The notes below the pieces were generated by a model that had not been told where the DNA came from, ran no database searches, and was given only the letters and a program-made list of their open reading frames with translations. Source: Toxotes chatareus (Eukaryota > Chordata > Actinopteri > Toxotidae). Taken from it: a DNA stretch of 64,000 bases. Position numbers and translations under genes: made by a program. Each line of letters begins with the position of its first letter. The first letter of the stretch is position 1. This document shows, piece after piece, positions 29,801-38,922 of the stretch. The stretch lies in the NCBI GenBank assembly GCA_016801885.1, contig CM028891.1, forward strand, positions 14,181,517-14,245,516. Direction: 5' to 3'.

Positions 29801-32800
29801 CGCCTGCCCCCACACCCTCTCCCACACCTATGGAAGGTAGGAAGCTGTTGTCCTTAAAGGCACAGAGGCCCGTTCACATGACAAACATCTTGTACTTAAT
29901 ACCAAGGGTTTTTTTTAAATACAGAACCACAAACAACTTCAACTAAAATTTTAGCTTATGAAGACTCACTTCGTGTTTCACTTGATGATTGATGATTTTT
30001 TTTTTACTTTTATTTTGAAAAGTACAACAAATAAATATCTTTACTTACAAGCAAATTAAATCTCAGGCTTGATCTTATCTAACTTCACATTTTCTGTTTT
30101 TCTGACAGAGCTCAGTCCTCGAGGGGTAACCTCACCGGGCAGACTTGTGAGTACTAAACTTTTTTACCCTCTTCTAAATTTCCACTTTGATTCTGACTTA
30201 TTGTTTTTTACTGGCCTTTGTTGTGTCACTGTGAACGGTTTACCGTATCCATTGTACGCACTTGGAGAGCTTGAATCATCAAATACTTGAACAAATCTGT
30301 AACACTGACTTTGCAGTTTCCATCCAAGGAGCTTTATTTGAGAAAGGCGACAAATAAGGTTGTTTGTTTACAAGTTGGAAAAAGGCAGAAGTAGAGTTGC
30401 TTCAAAACACATTGACACTAATCCATCATCTTGCTCATTGTCACTCTAGCCAATCAGAGCTGAGAACACACACACTGCTCTCCCACCATATGCCACAGCT
30501 GGCTGTGTGAATCACCCATTAGCCTCTCTGCCTCCCACCCTTCCTTTTTTCATTTCCTCAACCCTTTTCTTCTTATATATCCCTTCTCCAACCTTTCCCC
30601 CTCTTTTCTTTGCCCCCCCCCCCCCTCTTCCTCTTTGCCCTCATTTTCTTCTCCCTCTCCCTTGACCTCTGCTCATCCCTGTTTACTATCCTTCTAGTCC
30701 CTGTCGTCAAAGAAGTTTGACTACCGACAGTTTGCTGCCATTCCTTCTTCCAAACCCGTATACGACATTCAGGTATTGGCTGCATGCTGAGGCCCCACCC
30801 ACCCATCCACGGCCTCCTCCCTTCCCTGTGGCTTTCCCTGCTGCCTCTCCCCTCTAGTTTCTCTGTTAATCAAGAGGCATCAGTGCAACTTCAGTCTAAG
30901 TTGTGGCTCAGTGATTGATCAGCACTGTCCGCTCTGTACTATTATAGCACCGTGGCTCACTAACTCTCACTTACTCAATGAAGAGAGACTTTTACTTTAA
31001 ATAATGCACACAAAATCAGCCCTGGGTCTCCCTCCCTCCTCCCATCCTGCCTCCCCCTCTCTCTGGTCTCACCCTTACCACTCACACATATGAGAGCATC
31101 CCATCTCTCTCTCTCAGCTAACTAATCAGTCACAGACAGTAACACTCACCATCTGCAGAGATGCAGACACATTTCTGTTCCCACTAACCAGAGTTGGTTC
31201 CGGGGCAAAATGGCCACAAACTCTGCATCTCATCCACTCTCACATTCATGTCCATCAGCTGTCTTGTTCCACGCATGGGTCGCACGTCAGACAGAGGAGT
31301 AACATGTCCTCCATAATCTTTCCTCTCACGCTCTGGCTTTTCAAACACTGATCTGCTAAAGGGCCTCCTCCTGCTCTTTCTGTAGTTTTGTGTGAAATAG
31401 TTCACTTCTTCCTCTTTGTGTGGGGAACGAGATGGGAGGGGAAGCAGAGGATTCCTGGAATGGTGCTGGAGAGTGAGCAGAGCTTGTCTGGAAGTGGTCT
31501 TTCTTTTTTTTTTTGTGGTCAGATATCTGTGGTTGTCTGTCACAGCGTCAGTCTGCGCTCCAGAGTGTGGGGCTCCTGTGAGGGTTGGTTGTTGGTTTAG
31601 TTTGTGTTCAGATCCTATTTCTGGTGGGTGTAACTGAATTGCCATTACTGTATGTAAGTGTGTTTGCATTCTGTTTGAGGTTCCTGCACATGACCTGACA
31701 GAAGTACTGTTTAAAGGAGAGGTTCAGGTTTTTCTGATTTATTTTAATACAATACTCACCTGCCCGTTTGCATATTGAAAGAATTATTCGTCACTGTAAT
31801 TATTCCTCCTGTTCATACTGGCAGTGAAATATTCCCTTCACTGAATAACTCCAGTGTAAGAAATGAGATGAAATCCAGTTCTGTGAAATGTGAGGAGCAG
31901 TCTGAGTCAAAGTAAGTGTGTATTCACTGGTAAGTGGAAGCTGATTAATCTTAGTCAACCAACAAAAAATTAATTAGCAGTTGTTTTAATTTTTAATTAA
32001 AAAAAAATTTGAAAAATGTAACATTTGACAGTTGCAGTTCTGGACCCTCGCTGCTTTACTGCATTTCCAGGCTTGTAATCAAGGCTTCAGCTGGACTGAA
32101 AATGCACAGTGCACACAACTGTGGATCAGTGTACGGCCTGGATTTTGGCCCCTTATGTCTTACACTGGAGCTATGATATGAAGGTATCACTTAATGAGTA
32201 TTAAAAAATGACTACAGCAGCTATTAACTCTGTCAGTGTACATGTGGGCATGTGAGTCTTTCACTGAGTCGGGCTTGAAAAAGTCTGAACCTGTCCTGTG
32301 TGTTGGTGTTTGTAAGGTGGTAACTATTGTTGTGCGAAGTAGAAGAACCAGCTTCCAGACTCTGAAACAAGGGAAAGTCAAACTGACCAAATAACATTAC
32401 TGGTGTTGGTTTGTAAATTGGTGACACTGGTGCATTGTCGGTGCTGTACTGTTGCTGTTTACTGTCTCTTTGTGGATGTGGCCCCGCTACACAACAAACC
32501 CCGGAACTGATGACCTAACTTAACCTCCCTTTTCCTTTAACATGCCAATCTCTCCTGGAGGAGTAGTCCAGTAGAGGTACTCTGGCTTCTGTGGCTCTGA
32601 CAGATAGGTAGCTGTGCTGCTGCCGGCTAAACCAGCAGTGAGTGGCTGGCACATCGCCTCACCGTCTCCCTTGCTGCCAGTTCCGCTACTCACATGGTGA
32701 TGGCTTCCCCAGGGATACAGGTTACTACGAGGCCCCCGCCGCTCAGTTATTCACCCTGTTTTTTCTTTTCTTCCAGTCCCCTGACACAGTCGACGACATG

Positions 32801-34098
32801 CAGTTCATCGACGACGGCTCCAGCAACCCAGGTGAGAACCGGAGATATTCAGTTTGACTTAAGGTTGAATGAAAACTAGGACAATAGGTGAAAGCTTTAA
32901 GTGAGAAAAATGTGTGTAGATAAATAGAAAACACATTCATTACCTCAATTTCTCCTATCCCCTTTGATTCAGGTGACTACCTGGGATAAGCTGCTCCTAT
33001 TGGTAGGATCCTGTGTGCATGTGTTTGTGGCTCTGTGTCACTGTATGGCTGAGGATGTAGGGAACATATGAGGAGAGTGTGTGTGTTGGTCTGTGGATTT
33101 ATGCTCTAACCTGCTTGTTGTGTGGCAAACTAGCATAGCCGTGGGCTCAGATTTTGAGATGAGTGTGTTTATCAGCTGTGCTTCACCTGCTGGTTCCCAC
33201 CTGATATGAATGAGCAACTGATATTAAGAGCGAAGTGGAAGAGATTTGTTGTGTCGCAGCTAATGATCTCATACTAACCTGGATCCAGAGTGTGCATGAG
33301 TTTGTTTAAAGCTTGAATGAAACTAGTGGACACTAATTGTAAGATGATGCTCCCTGTTTTTTGAGGACAGGCTTTGTATTGACAGCGCAGTGTTTCCTGT
33401 CTGCGTTTGACGAAGGTTCAGATGAGGACACTGACTTATTTAGACTTAAAGAAGTTTCTTTGTGTTAGGTATCGTTTGTCTGACTTTGGAATGGAATCAT
33501 TTTAAATATAAGGATACGCTGCTTGATGTAATTATCTTTGCTTTCATCCAGCTGCTGTGCTGCCACAGAGATACTTTCTCTGTGTTAAGTGCATGTAAAT
33601 ATAAAAAAAATGTAACTAAGGGGCTGCAGATTGGTTCTTAAGGTAACTTTTAGGACAGTGACTCTTGCTGTGAGCTTGAACCCAGAGCCCACTGAGGATT
33701 CAGGTTTAAACATACAGTCACTTGGTGCTTTAGTTTTCTGCTCAGCACTTTTGGGTCCCGCTTGTTTCCAGCTGCTGATTTGAACGTGGGGCTTCTCTCG
33801 CAGGTTTACGGGATCCATCCACTTTCTCCACAGTTGAATGTTGTGCAGGAATTTGCCCTGATCTTTCGTTGAGGATTGAATGTCAAGTGAAAAGGAGCTT
33901 AGCTTCAGCAGCTTGCAAGCGCAATAGTGATTTGAAGTTGTTCTGTCTTCTTGCTTCCTAGGGCCCGCTGCAAACCCAGAGGCCGAGGTTCCCGCTCCAC
34001 TGCCTGCCACCTCAGCCCTGGAGGAGATGGCTTTGTACAGCAACAAGCGCAAACTGAGGCAGGGTCGCCGAAGCCTGGAAACCGCCGTGCCCACGTAA
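745..34098 (+). CDS. scrib: Scribble planar cell polarity protein, 5'-truncated by the window edge
   Basis: Scribble is a LAP-family scaffold (LRRs plus four PDZ domains) at basolateral junctions that acts in apicobasal and planar polarity. Coding exons: 745-823, 1425-1514, 2284-2340, 2707-2770, 3649-3723, 3929-4073, 4772-4890, 5040-5239, 5708-5874, 6127-6254, 6541-6666, 6816-7001, 7169-7537, 9376-9438, 11754-11843, 11938-12015, 12103-12420, 13341-13421, 15148-15396, 15902-16012, 16106-16399, 16564-16752, 16986-17105, 17751-17807, 18401-18457, 18949-19029, 22171-22590, 23370-23441, 23599-23652, 24163-24216, 24691-24813, 25526-25636, 26027-26077, 26219-26386, 26855-27014, 27109-27328, 27421-27510, 27605-27787, 28944-29093, 29697-29836, 30109-30146, 30698-30772, 32777-32831, 33962-34098. 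Every junction keeps frame, giving about 1964 codons. That is longer than the roughly 1630-residue human protein because of extra tail exons. The first exon starts mid-codon; earlier exons are off-window. Exons were placed by eye from splice sites and family similarity. Confidence 0.95.
3901..3926 (+). repeat. (GT)n microsatellite abutting a scrib 3' splice site
   Basis: About 13 GT dinucleotides run directly into the acceptor tag at 3926-3928, replacing the usual polypyrimidine tract of the exon that starts at 3929. Confidence 0.9.
6127..9438 (+). CDS. scrib: scrib exons for the acidic linker between LRRs and PDZ1
   Basis: Exons 6127-6254, 6541-6666, 6816-7001, 7169-7537 and 9376-9438. They carry conserved Scribble blocks GLQRRATPHPSELKVMK, PTVHFAEEP, QRLIRKDTPHYKKHFKI and GVSFDQVNNLLIEPARIEEEE, separated by long Glu/Asp runs (for example around 7205-7270 and 7425-7460). 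Acidic composition is typical of this linker. The last small exon (63 nt) has a weak donor, gtctgt, and lies between introns of 1.8 and 2.3 kb, which makes it a candidate for regulated splicing. The antisense ORF over 7085-7609 is a shadow of exon 7169-7537. Confidence 0.92.
7538..9375 (+). other. scrib: scrib intron, 1.8 kb
   Basis: No conserved coding segment seen. AT-rich sequence with a short C-rich stretch near 8010-8030, a TTTA repeat near 8832-8852 and a (GT)n/poly-T run at about 9272-9298 ahead of the acceptor aacag at 9371-9375. Confidence 0.7.
9439..11753 (+). other. scrib: scrib intron, 2.3 kb, holding one candidate cassette exon
   Basis: Noncoding apart from the candidate 51-nt exon at 10719-10769, described separately. 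A poly-T run of about 17 lies at 10688-10704. No repeat family or RNA gene is recognisable in the remainder. Confidence 0.65.
10719..10769 (+). CDS. scrib: candidate phase-0 cassette exon of scrib, just before PDZ1
   Basis: A 51-nt stretch is bounded by a strong acceptor (long T tract, then tatgcag) and a donor-like ag|gtgga. It reads as 17 stop-free codons in the frame required by its neighbours, VYRDGMSLSCRLEEELQ. Inclusion would lengthen the acidic segment just before PDZ1. I know of no matching exon in the family, and it is not counted in the 44-exon chain. Confidence 0.4.
11754..12195 (+). CDS. scrib: scrib PDZ domain 1
   Basis: Encoded by exons 11754-11843, 11938-12015 and the first 31 codons of 12103-12420. 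It starts at HTLTIVRQTGGLGIS, whose GLGI carboxylate-binding loop is intact, and continues through GIFISRVSEEGPAARAG, VGDKLLEVNGVDL and AEHHTAVEALR. The alpha-2 helix opens with His (EHHTAV), the class I signature for ligands ending S/T-x-hydrophobic. In the family, PDZ1 binds beta-PIX, VANGL2 and similar C-termini; that is family knowledge. Confidence 0.95.
12328..15243 (+). CDS. scrib: scrib PDZ domain 2
   Basis: Spread over the end of exon 12103-12420, exon 13341-13421 and the start of 15148-15396. Visible blocks are KGLGFSIAGGKGSTPY (carboxylate loop GLGF), GIYISRIAEGGAAHRDST, LRVGDRVISINGVDMTEA and RHDQAVALL (class I His). The exon junction falls inside VIS|INGVD, a position shared with the other PDZ domains. 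Residues after it (15244-15396) are a Pro/Ser-rich spacer. Confidence 0.94.
12421..13340 (+). other. scrib: scrib intron inside PDZ2
   Basis: No coding or repeat feature recognised. The acceptor ttag at 13337-13340 precedes GIYISRI. Confidence 0.7.
13422..15147 (+). other. scrib: scrib intron inside PDZ2, 1.7 kb
   Basis: No feature of the expected chain is missing here. An Ala-coding GC-rich patch near 14470-14515, followed by a donor-like ggtaaga, was examined and not accepted as an exon. Confidence 0.65.
15902..16261 (+). CDS. scrib: scrib PDZ domain 3
   Basis: Exon 15902-16012 and the first 52 codons of 16106-16399. It reads EVTLVKSGGPLGLSIVGGSD (loop PLGL), EPGVFISKVIPHGLAC, GLRVGDRILEVNAIDLR and ATHQEAVRALL (class I His), ending IRMLVRRDPSPPG. 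Between PDZ3 and PDZ4 there are only about half a dozen residues, as in other Scribbles, where PDZ3-PDZ4 form a tandem. Confidence 0.95.
16280..16725 (+). CDS. scrib: scrib PDZ domain 4
   Basis: From the rest of exon 16106-16399 into 16564-16752. Blocks: QEIVIQKQPGEKLGISIRGG, GHAGNPFDPTDEGIFISKV, GRLQVGMRILEVNNHSLLG and THTEAVRVLRAVGD, then MLVCDGFDP. A Scribble-typical loop insertion (KGHAGNPFDPTDEG) is present. Confidence 0.95.
16986..19029 (+). CDS. scrib: scrib exons after PDZ4, including two helical 57-nt exons
   Basis: Exon 16986-17105 has the conserved SPGIIANPFATGIVRKNS and SMESISSIDRDLSPEE. Exons 17751-17807 and 18401-18457 are both 57 nt and phase 0. They encode Glu/Arg-rich, probably helical segments (MVRETSQWEREEMEKV and RMRLEREEATRLLEEETE). 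Exon 18949-19029 carries the conserved PLKLDYKTLAALPT. Equal length, matching phase and a charged heptad-like composition suggest the two 57-nt exons could be skipped or used together. Confidence 0.85.
19030..22170 (+). other. scrib: largest scrib intron (3.1 kb)
   Basis: No Scribble-like exon seen. It holds a (TTA)n tract near 20317-20333 and a probable Tc1-type element fragment from about 21113 (separate entry). Two long ORFs at 19570-19842 and 22072-22170 are not supported, except that the latter runs into the real exon at 22171. Confidence 0.7.
21113..21500 (+). mobile_element. probable Tc1/mariner-type terminal fragment (MITE-like)
   Basis: It begins tactggtcaaaagttttagg, followed by acacctccattttccag. 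This closely resembles a terminal-repeat sequence common in fish Tc1-like elements, recalled from general knowledge. I did not find a matching inverted copy within the intron, so this looks like a one-ended or degraded copy. The right limit is a guess, and there is no transposase ORF. Confidence 0.45.
22171..22590 (+). CDS. scrib: scrib large tail exon (420 nt) ending in a GC donor
   Basis: 140 in-frame codons follow a good acceptor (tctattcag). The sequence is Pro/Ser/Thr-rich (PLEPLGFSLGHPTKPLSH, EHDYLHGSLFSPNG) and then has a conserved-looking block: CLVDSQPICFKENPFLVANR and KGKGLPPGEQILSGPPVGYG, ending QPWLFSK. It is phase 0 at both ends. The donor is aag|gcaagc, a good GC-AG consensus. 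The exon is absent from the human reference isoform that I remember, so it is probably an alternative exon. Confidence 0.75.
23370..26386 (+). CDS. scrib: scrib Pro/Ser-rich tail exons, mostly small and phase 0
   Basis: Exons 23370-23441, 23599-23652, 24163-24216, 24691-24813, 25526-25636, 26027-26077 and 26219-26386 are all multiples of three with phase-0 ends, so any subset can be included without shifting frame. The conserved core is exon 25526-25636, with SPDEFPMNVKQAYKAFAAVP, a Scribble hallmark. The others are low-complexity Ser/Pro/Thr segments and may be cassette exons. Exon 26219-26386 has an acidic start (FDDDIEGQEG) and SLAAVPRLSRL, which echoes the FAAVP motif. Confidence 0.8.
26855..27787 (+). 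CDS. scrib: scrib conserved tail exons (FRDRQKYFEI to MWRAAR)
   Basis: Exons 26855-27014, 27109-27328, 27421-27510 and 27605-27787. They carry strongly conserved Scribble segments: SFRDRQKYFEIDVK, RVSLVGEDDLKKMREEE, ARKFEQRAQEYLLDEDEEDE (helical, acidic), PIRTAKAERRHQERLRMQSP and SPAEKRALEAEKRAMWRAAR. Predicted coiled-coil and charged helices dominate. Exon 27421-27510 is phase 2 at both ends (90 nt) and so is skippable. Confidence 0.92.
28790..28813 (+). repeat. (CT)n microsatellite in a long pyrimidine tract
   Basis: About 12 CT units lie within a pyrimidine-rich stretch running from about 28760 to 28940, just upstream of the cassette exon at 28944. Confidence 0.9.
28944..29093 (+). CDS. 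scrib: scrib 150-nt cassette exon
   Basis: It reads RPYGLEEDVRQYEQDLAKRL, YQARVRASQG and then an Ala/Pro/Thr/Ser run. Skipping joins 27787 (ending cg) to 29697 (starting a), giving CGA-ATG. Inclusion ends in ag and gives AGA-ATG. Both code Arg-Met, so the reading frame and even the junction residue are preserved either way. The donor is cag|gtctgc, which is modest, and the exon is preceded by an unusually long pyrimidine tract. Both facts favour regulated inclusion. Confidence 0.85.
29697..30772 (+). CDS. scrib: scrib tail exons MKSLEQDALKAQ to FDYRQFAAIP
   Basis: Exon 29697-29836 has MKSLEQDALKAQMVIAKSR and SPSPAPTPSPTPME, matching the vertebrate Scribble tail. Exon 30109-30146 (38 nt) encodes LSPRGVTSPGRL. 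Exon 30698-30772 encodes SLSSKKFDYRQFAAIPSSKP, in which FAAIP again resembles the FAAVP motif of exon 25526-25636. Confidence 0.9.
30773..32776 (+). other. scrib: scrib intron, 2.0 kb
   Basis: No coding exon, RNA or recognisable repeat. Pyrimidine-rich patches near 31020-31075. The ORFs here (for example minus 31184-31669) have no family features. Confidence 0.65.
32777..32831 (+). CDS. scrib: scrib penultimate exon
   Basis: 55 nt reading SPDTVDDMQFIDDGSSNP and ending on the first base of a Gly codon (cca g|gtgaga). Both the stop-containing alternative exon at 32973 and the final exon at 33962 continue this phase. Confidence 0.88.
32973..33002 (+). CDS. scrib: candidate stop-containing alternative exon of scrib
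   Basis: After a strong acceptor (cctttgattcag) the phase-correct continuation is G-D-Y-L-G, then TAA at 32987-32989. A donor-like ttg|gtagga after 33002 would make a 30-nt exon. Used as a terminal or poison exon, it would replace the 46-residue canonical C-terminus with five residues. Not proven; a family precedent is not known to me. Confidence 0.4.
33003..33961 (+). other. scrib: last scrib intron
   Basis: No feature recognised. The acceptor tccta|g ends at 33961. The ORF on the minus strand (33585-34130) is a shadow partly overlapping the final exon. Confidence 0.65.
33962..34098 (+). CDS. scrib: scrib terminal coding exon and stop
   Basis: Continues G-PAANPEAEVPAPLPATSA, then LEEMALYSNKRKLRQGRRSL and ETAVPT before TAA at 34096-34098. 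The basic KRKLRQGRR stretch before a short C-terminus matches the Scribble pattern (human has a similar Arg-rich end). Confidence 0.92.
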
Positions 34099-36120
34099 CA
34101 CCTCACACTGAGAGAAGAACACACACACATTTACTTAAGCTGTGGAACACACAGGTGCATCCACAGTAGGTGCAGAGTCACTAAACACTACACACAATGT
34201 CAGTAGAGCGAGATTAACTCCCATATATAACCACTGCAGAGACTACGAAGCTGATAGTCGCCACACATACACACTCACTTATATCCTGCGTGCCAGTCTT
34301 GCCTTTACAGTCTGCTGGTGAGTTGGCAAGTTGCTCTACAGTCCCTCAAGGGCCAGAAAGAGCTTGTTTGGTTAGCTAGGATTGCTACTTACATTCTGTT
34401 TTTTTTTTTGTTCCACACTCTGTTTGCCTGGTAGAAGCTGATCTATTTTAACAAGAAGTGACAAAGTTTTTAGTTTTGTTTTTTTTTGTTTTTTTCACAA
34501 TCCAATGATTTTGTTTTTAAATACTGAAAGAGAAAAGAAATGGGTCATAGCTATACTAACTTCTTGAATGATATTTTTAGGCTTTCAGTGACTAGATTGT
34601 AAAATGTCAGGGGTTTCTTCAGACTTGGGCAGAGAGGAGTGTATATATTAATTGAGGAGGAACATCCTGCTACCTTCACAGTCACAAATTGTGGAGAGCT
34701 TTGGAAAAAAAGAAACAAAAAAAAAAACACATATCGTTTTTGCACTGCCACTGATCAGCTTTTTAAGAACGTATATCTTAACTAATTTATTGTTTTTATC
34801 GTTTTACTCAAATTGAAGGCCTTCTACTTTACACTGTTTTAACCCATCCTGTCCTTTTGGCTTTAAGAGGACGACTGAGGTGTATCATAATCTACCCATA
34901 AAACATTTGAAATGATAGTTACAAGTTTTGAAGACCAAGCTTTAAACTAATTAACTGCGTAATACTTTACCTTCCGAAACACTTCTGAATTCACCAGGGG
35001 CTTTTTGAAGCAAGCATATCTGCAAATTAGGTTGCTTGGACAAAAACTGTTGCACATCAGCATCTTAAAGCAGTGATGGGTCATAAGAAAATCTTGCTGA
35101 CTCTTCTCTCAGCAGACTTCAAAAGCGCATCTGTCCAGATGTTTATCCTGTGTTACATTCCCCCTGTAAAGACTACAGACCACACTGGAGGCGACAGCAG
35201 CATTGAGCAGGCGGTTTTACAAACACGCAAAAGTTTAGAATATTAGAGTTTGGGAACACACTTTTTTAGCATCGTACTAATTAACGGTACTTACCCTGCC
35301 TTGTTTAGGGTATTGTTTTTTATTTTATCAATGTGAAACATTCATTTCTACCCTTGCTTTATCTGGAAGTAATCCAGAGTGACGTGAAGGTAGCAGGTGT
35401 TTTATTTTTCTGTCTATGGTTAATTTAAATCTGATGCCACTGAAAAATCATTTATTATTGTGTGAATAATGTACAAATACTGAAAGGAAAGCAAACTTTG
35501 GGTTTGAAACTGAGCCAGTCTTGACCTAGACCAAGCGAGTGTCTGGACTGTTGTCGTATGTGGGTTTGGACAGGCTTGGTATTGGGATGCTCTCTGCATG
35601 TATATTGGTTTGTTAATGGGAGAGCGGCGAGAGGCAGAACCGATCAGAAATCCCTCTCAACATATTGATCTCATTCAGACTTTCAGCTCACTGCTTGACA
35701 TACTGTCAGTTTAGGTATCTGACGGGTATTTTTGCAGAATCATGGCATAGTAGCATTTGTGTTAATTTAAAGTAGGGTCTTCTAATTATAGCTTTCCATG
35801 TTGCGCTCACTGACTGAAATTCAGTTTGTTTGATAACATTTGCAATGGCTGATATCTCTTTTTTTTTTTAACTTACAGTAGGTAATTTTTTTTCAGGTGG
35901 GTTTCACTACATTATTAATGCAGTGTTTCAAGTTTTTGTGTTTATTCTTTTGTCTTGAGTTCTGTTTGGGGGCTTTTACTTGCAAATAGGTTGGAGGGAA
36001 AGGGTCAGAAGTCCTAGGGTCAAGGGTTAGAGCTCATACAAGACTGTAACTAGTGAATTTGTACAACCAAAGAAGTCTATTTTGTGGTTCAGGAATAATA
36101 AATTTTACTTTTCATTTAAG
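34099..36120 (+). other. scrib: scrib 3' untranslated region with poly(A) signal
   Basis: About 2.0 kb of AT-rich non-coding sequence follows the stop. AATAAA at 36097-36102 is followed by a GT-rich stretch (attgtgtagtgtctttc) about 30 bp downstream, so cleavage is expected near 36115-36125. T-rich runs lie at 34400-34409, 34475-34496 and 35860-35869. No other gene seen. Confidence 0.75.
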
Positions 36121-36127
36121 AAGCTGA

Positions 36128-36133
36128 TTTATT
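36128..36133 (-). terminator. kif9: kif9 poly(A) signal (AATAAA on minus)
   Basis: TTTATT on the plus strand gives AATAAA about 70 nt past the kif9 stop codon. Cleavage is expected near 36105-36118, which overlaps the scrib 3' end. Confidence 0.65.
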
Positions 36134-36201
36134 GTGTAGTGTCTTTCTATGCTTGTTTGATGTGTAAATATTCTACAAACTTAGTTGTGCATAAAACTCA
36201 C

Positions 36202-38922
36202 TTAACTAGCAGGTAGAATTGGAAGGAGCCTTCTCTGTCCGGGCCCTGCAGTCGAGTTCCTCTGCACCGGAGTACAGGACAGCACCCTGCTGTTCCTCTG
36301 CAGGGGGGGAAAAAAACAGGAGAATTTTACTGCTAATATCAATTTCCCCAGCTCTGCCTTGTAGGCCAGGAGGGGTAATTAATTGTTAGCATGAACAAAT
36401 CTTTTTTTTTTCATTCATTTAAGAAGGACCCACCCTTTTCAGCATCCTGCTGCGAGCGGTGTAGAAGGACTCGGCACTGGGGTGCTCAGTAAGAAGCTTA
36501 TCCTGTAGCTGCTGGTTACCCTCTCTCTAAGGAAATCAGGGAAGTGTATAATAACTCATCACCACAACTTTTTACTCCAGTTATGTATCCTGCTGTCTTC
36601 CACGCAGTGTATCCTGCAATGTTTGCAAGATGCGTTGTTTGCCAAACGGTAATGACTACACATTTAATAAGTGCACAGCAGACTCACTTGTGCAAGGCTC
36701 TTATCCAGAGGTGTGTCCAGCTCCTCCTCAGGTAAAAGGAAAGTCTTCTTATACCAGGTCTCAAATTCTGGGACACATACAAGAAATAATTTTTTTGAGT
36801 AACCTCCACTGTCAAAAATCTTAATTCTCTCTCAGGGAGGCAGCACATAGAAAAGACTGACCGGAGAGCAGGCGCACCCTGCACTGATCCACGAGGTGCT
36901 GGCAGTAGTTGACCTCTGCCTTGATGCTGTGCAGTGCCTCATACCTCTGCCTGTACACGGCCTTCAGCTCTCTGAGCTGCACCAATAAAATGGCATCTGG
37001 CTCCTCCTCTGCAACCAAATACTGACCTTTACACAAAAACAGAATCAAAAACATTTTTAATTTCACAGTCCTTCTCACATTAATGAAGTTACGAAATTTC
37101 AAAGAAACTTTAAGAGCAGTGAAGCACCTGAGGTTTCTCCTATCTGCTTGTGCTGCTGTATGGCAGCCGCCGTGCAGTCAATCTCTCTCTTGACAGCGTT
37201 GACCTCCTCAGTGAGCTGATGAAGAAGACTGCGGCGTTCCAGCAGCACAGCCTTGTTCTCCTTAAGGATGCAGTTGATCTTGCTGCCTTGTCCCAACTTA
37301 AAATCCTCAAATGCCTCTGCTTTGGGTGCAGGAGACCTGGGCACAGAGTAGTAAATTTATAAAACAACAATGAGCTCATTCCATTTCTAGGACCTCTGAG
37401 CCGAACATTTAACAGATATGACTATATTCATTAGATCTACTTACTCGGGGTGAACGGGTTCATTGCCAGGCAGCTGTGATTCCTGTGTGTCCTGGCTCTC
37501 AGTGTCTAGTTCTTGAGACTCCGGTTCTCTCTCAGGCATCTGGACGGAATTCAGCTTTGATTTGGAGGCACTCTCCAAATTCTTCCTTGAAACAGGACTT
37601 CCTTCTCCCTGCCTCTTGCTTTGGCTGAATAATCACATTGAATGTGTGGTTAGCAAAACCAAACCAATGAATTTAACATAGTCCAGTCATGAAGAAGTCA
37701 GTCACTACACAACCAATCAGGCAGATGTTGCCCACATTAGATATTGATCTCATTGGGGCAATAACAGGACCTAGGAGGGAAGTACTTATTCAACTGCTTG
37801 ACACTAACTGCAGCAGTGAGGTATTAAGGGTTTTAAAGTACCTTAATTGAGTGTCTTGCCACTGTCAGTTCAATTTCAGTTAAGAGTTTTGGTTTCACAA
37901 AAATGCACATTTCTGCCCAAAAATAAGCTTCAAAGGGAAACTAAAAATATCTGCACAGAGACACTGAGTATCAGCACAATTTACTGGTTCCAGTCTGAAG
38001 TGTGAACTTACCTCTGTTTGTCCCTGGACTTCTTAGTTTTGGATTTGGTCGAACTCGGACGCTGGGTCTGTTTCTGTGACTGAGCAGAAACCCCAAAGCC
38101 ACCAGCCTCCACGCTCTCAGTGCTGTTTGTGGTATCACACTCCTGAAGAGTATACAGAGCAACATCCAGTCAAAGCTCTGTCACAATGAGTTGTTCACTC
38201 ATTGTTCAGGCCTGTCACTGGCACAAAAGACTGCACATTTCCATGAGGTGCCCTTACTCAGATGCTGACTGACCTTTAGAGTAGATGTGTTAGCATTTTG
38301 GTCTTTCTTCACCAAGTTGTAGGTCTGACATAGCTGAGCTTTCACCTTCTGCTCCTGTTGTCTGCTCACACACAAACTTAAACATCCTTAATGACTTGGC
38401 ATTTACAAATACAGCACTGTTCCACAATTTGCCTACATATACAGTGTATTGTGAAGGCAGGTGATACTCACTGCACGGCGACCTTAAACTGGGCAAAGAC
38501 TGCTTGGACCTGCCTGATACTTGTGATCTGTAATTAGGTGTCATGCAGACAGAAACTTAAAGCCTTTAAGGGGCATTTCCAAGCCAAAAGTTGGTGTGTC
38601 AGATAAAATATTAAATATATTAAATAGGACCATAAAAATATTAATAGCTAGGTTCTTTGTTCTCACACTGATTTCCTTTAGGCTTCCATCCAGGTACCTC
38701 TGAACCTGGCTGTTGATCTCCGCCTGCTGGGCTTCTGACAGCGGCTCATACGTGATGCTCGGCCTCCTCACCTGGTAAGAGATGAAGGGCAGACATTTAA
38801 ATTCCCTTAATGCTCACAGTACCAGTAGTAATTTTCCTGTTGGCTCTACTCACCAGTGTATTGTGCAGGGACAGCTCCTCCTTAAGCATCTGTACCTCCT
38901 TCTGAAGTTTCCTGATCTGAAG
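36202..38922 (-). CDS. kif9: kif9 neck and tail exons
   Basis: Starts with a short coiled coil (LQIRKLQKEVQMLKEELSLH) and the kinesin-9 segment SITYEPLSEAQQAEINSQVQ. A Ser/Lys/Gln-rich linker follows (exons 38142-38012 and 37624-37445; no clear fold). Next comes the conserved tail AEAFEDFKLGQGSKINCILK, a helical AVKREIDCTAAAIQQHK, and NYCQHLVDQCRVRLLS, then EFETWYKKTFLLPEEE. The final 63 residues are diverged. Confidence 0.88.

Noticed and set aside
31184..31669. 161-codon minus-strand ORF in a scrib intron
   Set aside because: No domain, compositionally intron-like, and no promoter or splice evidence.
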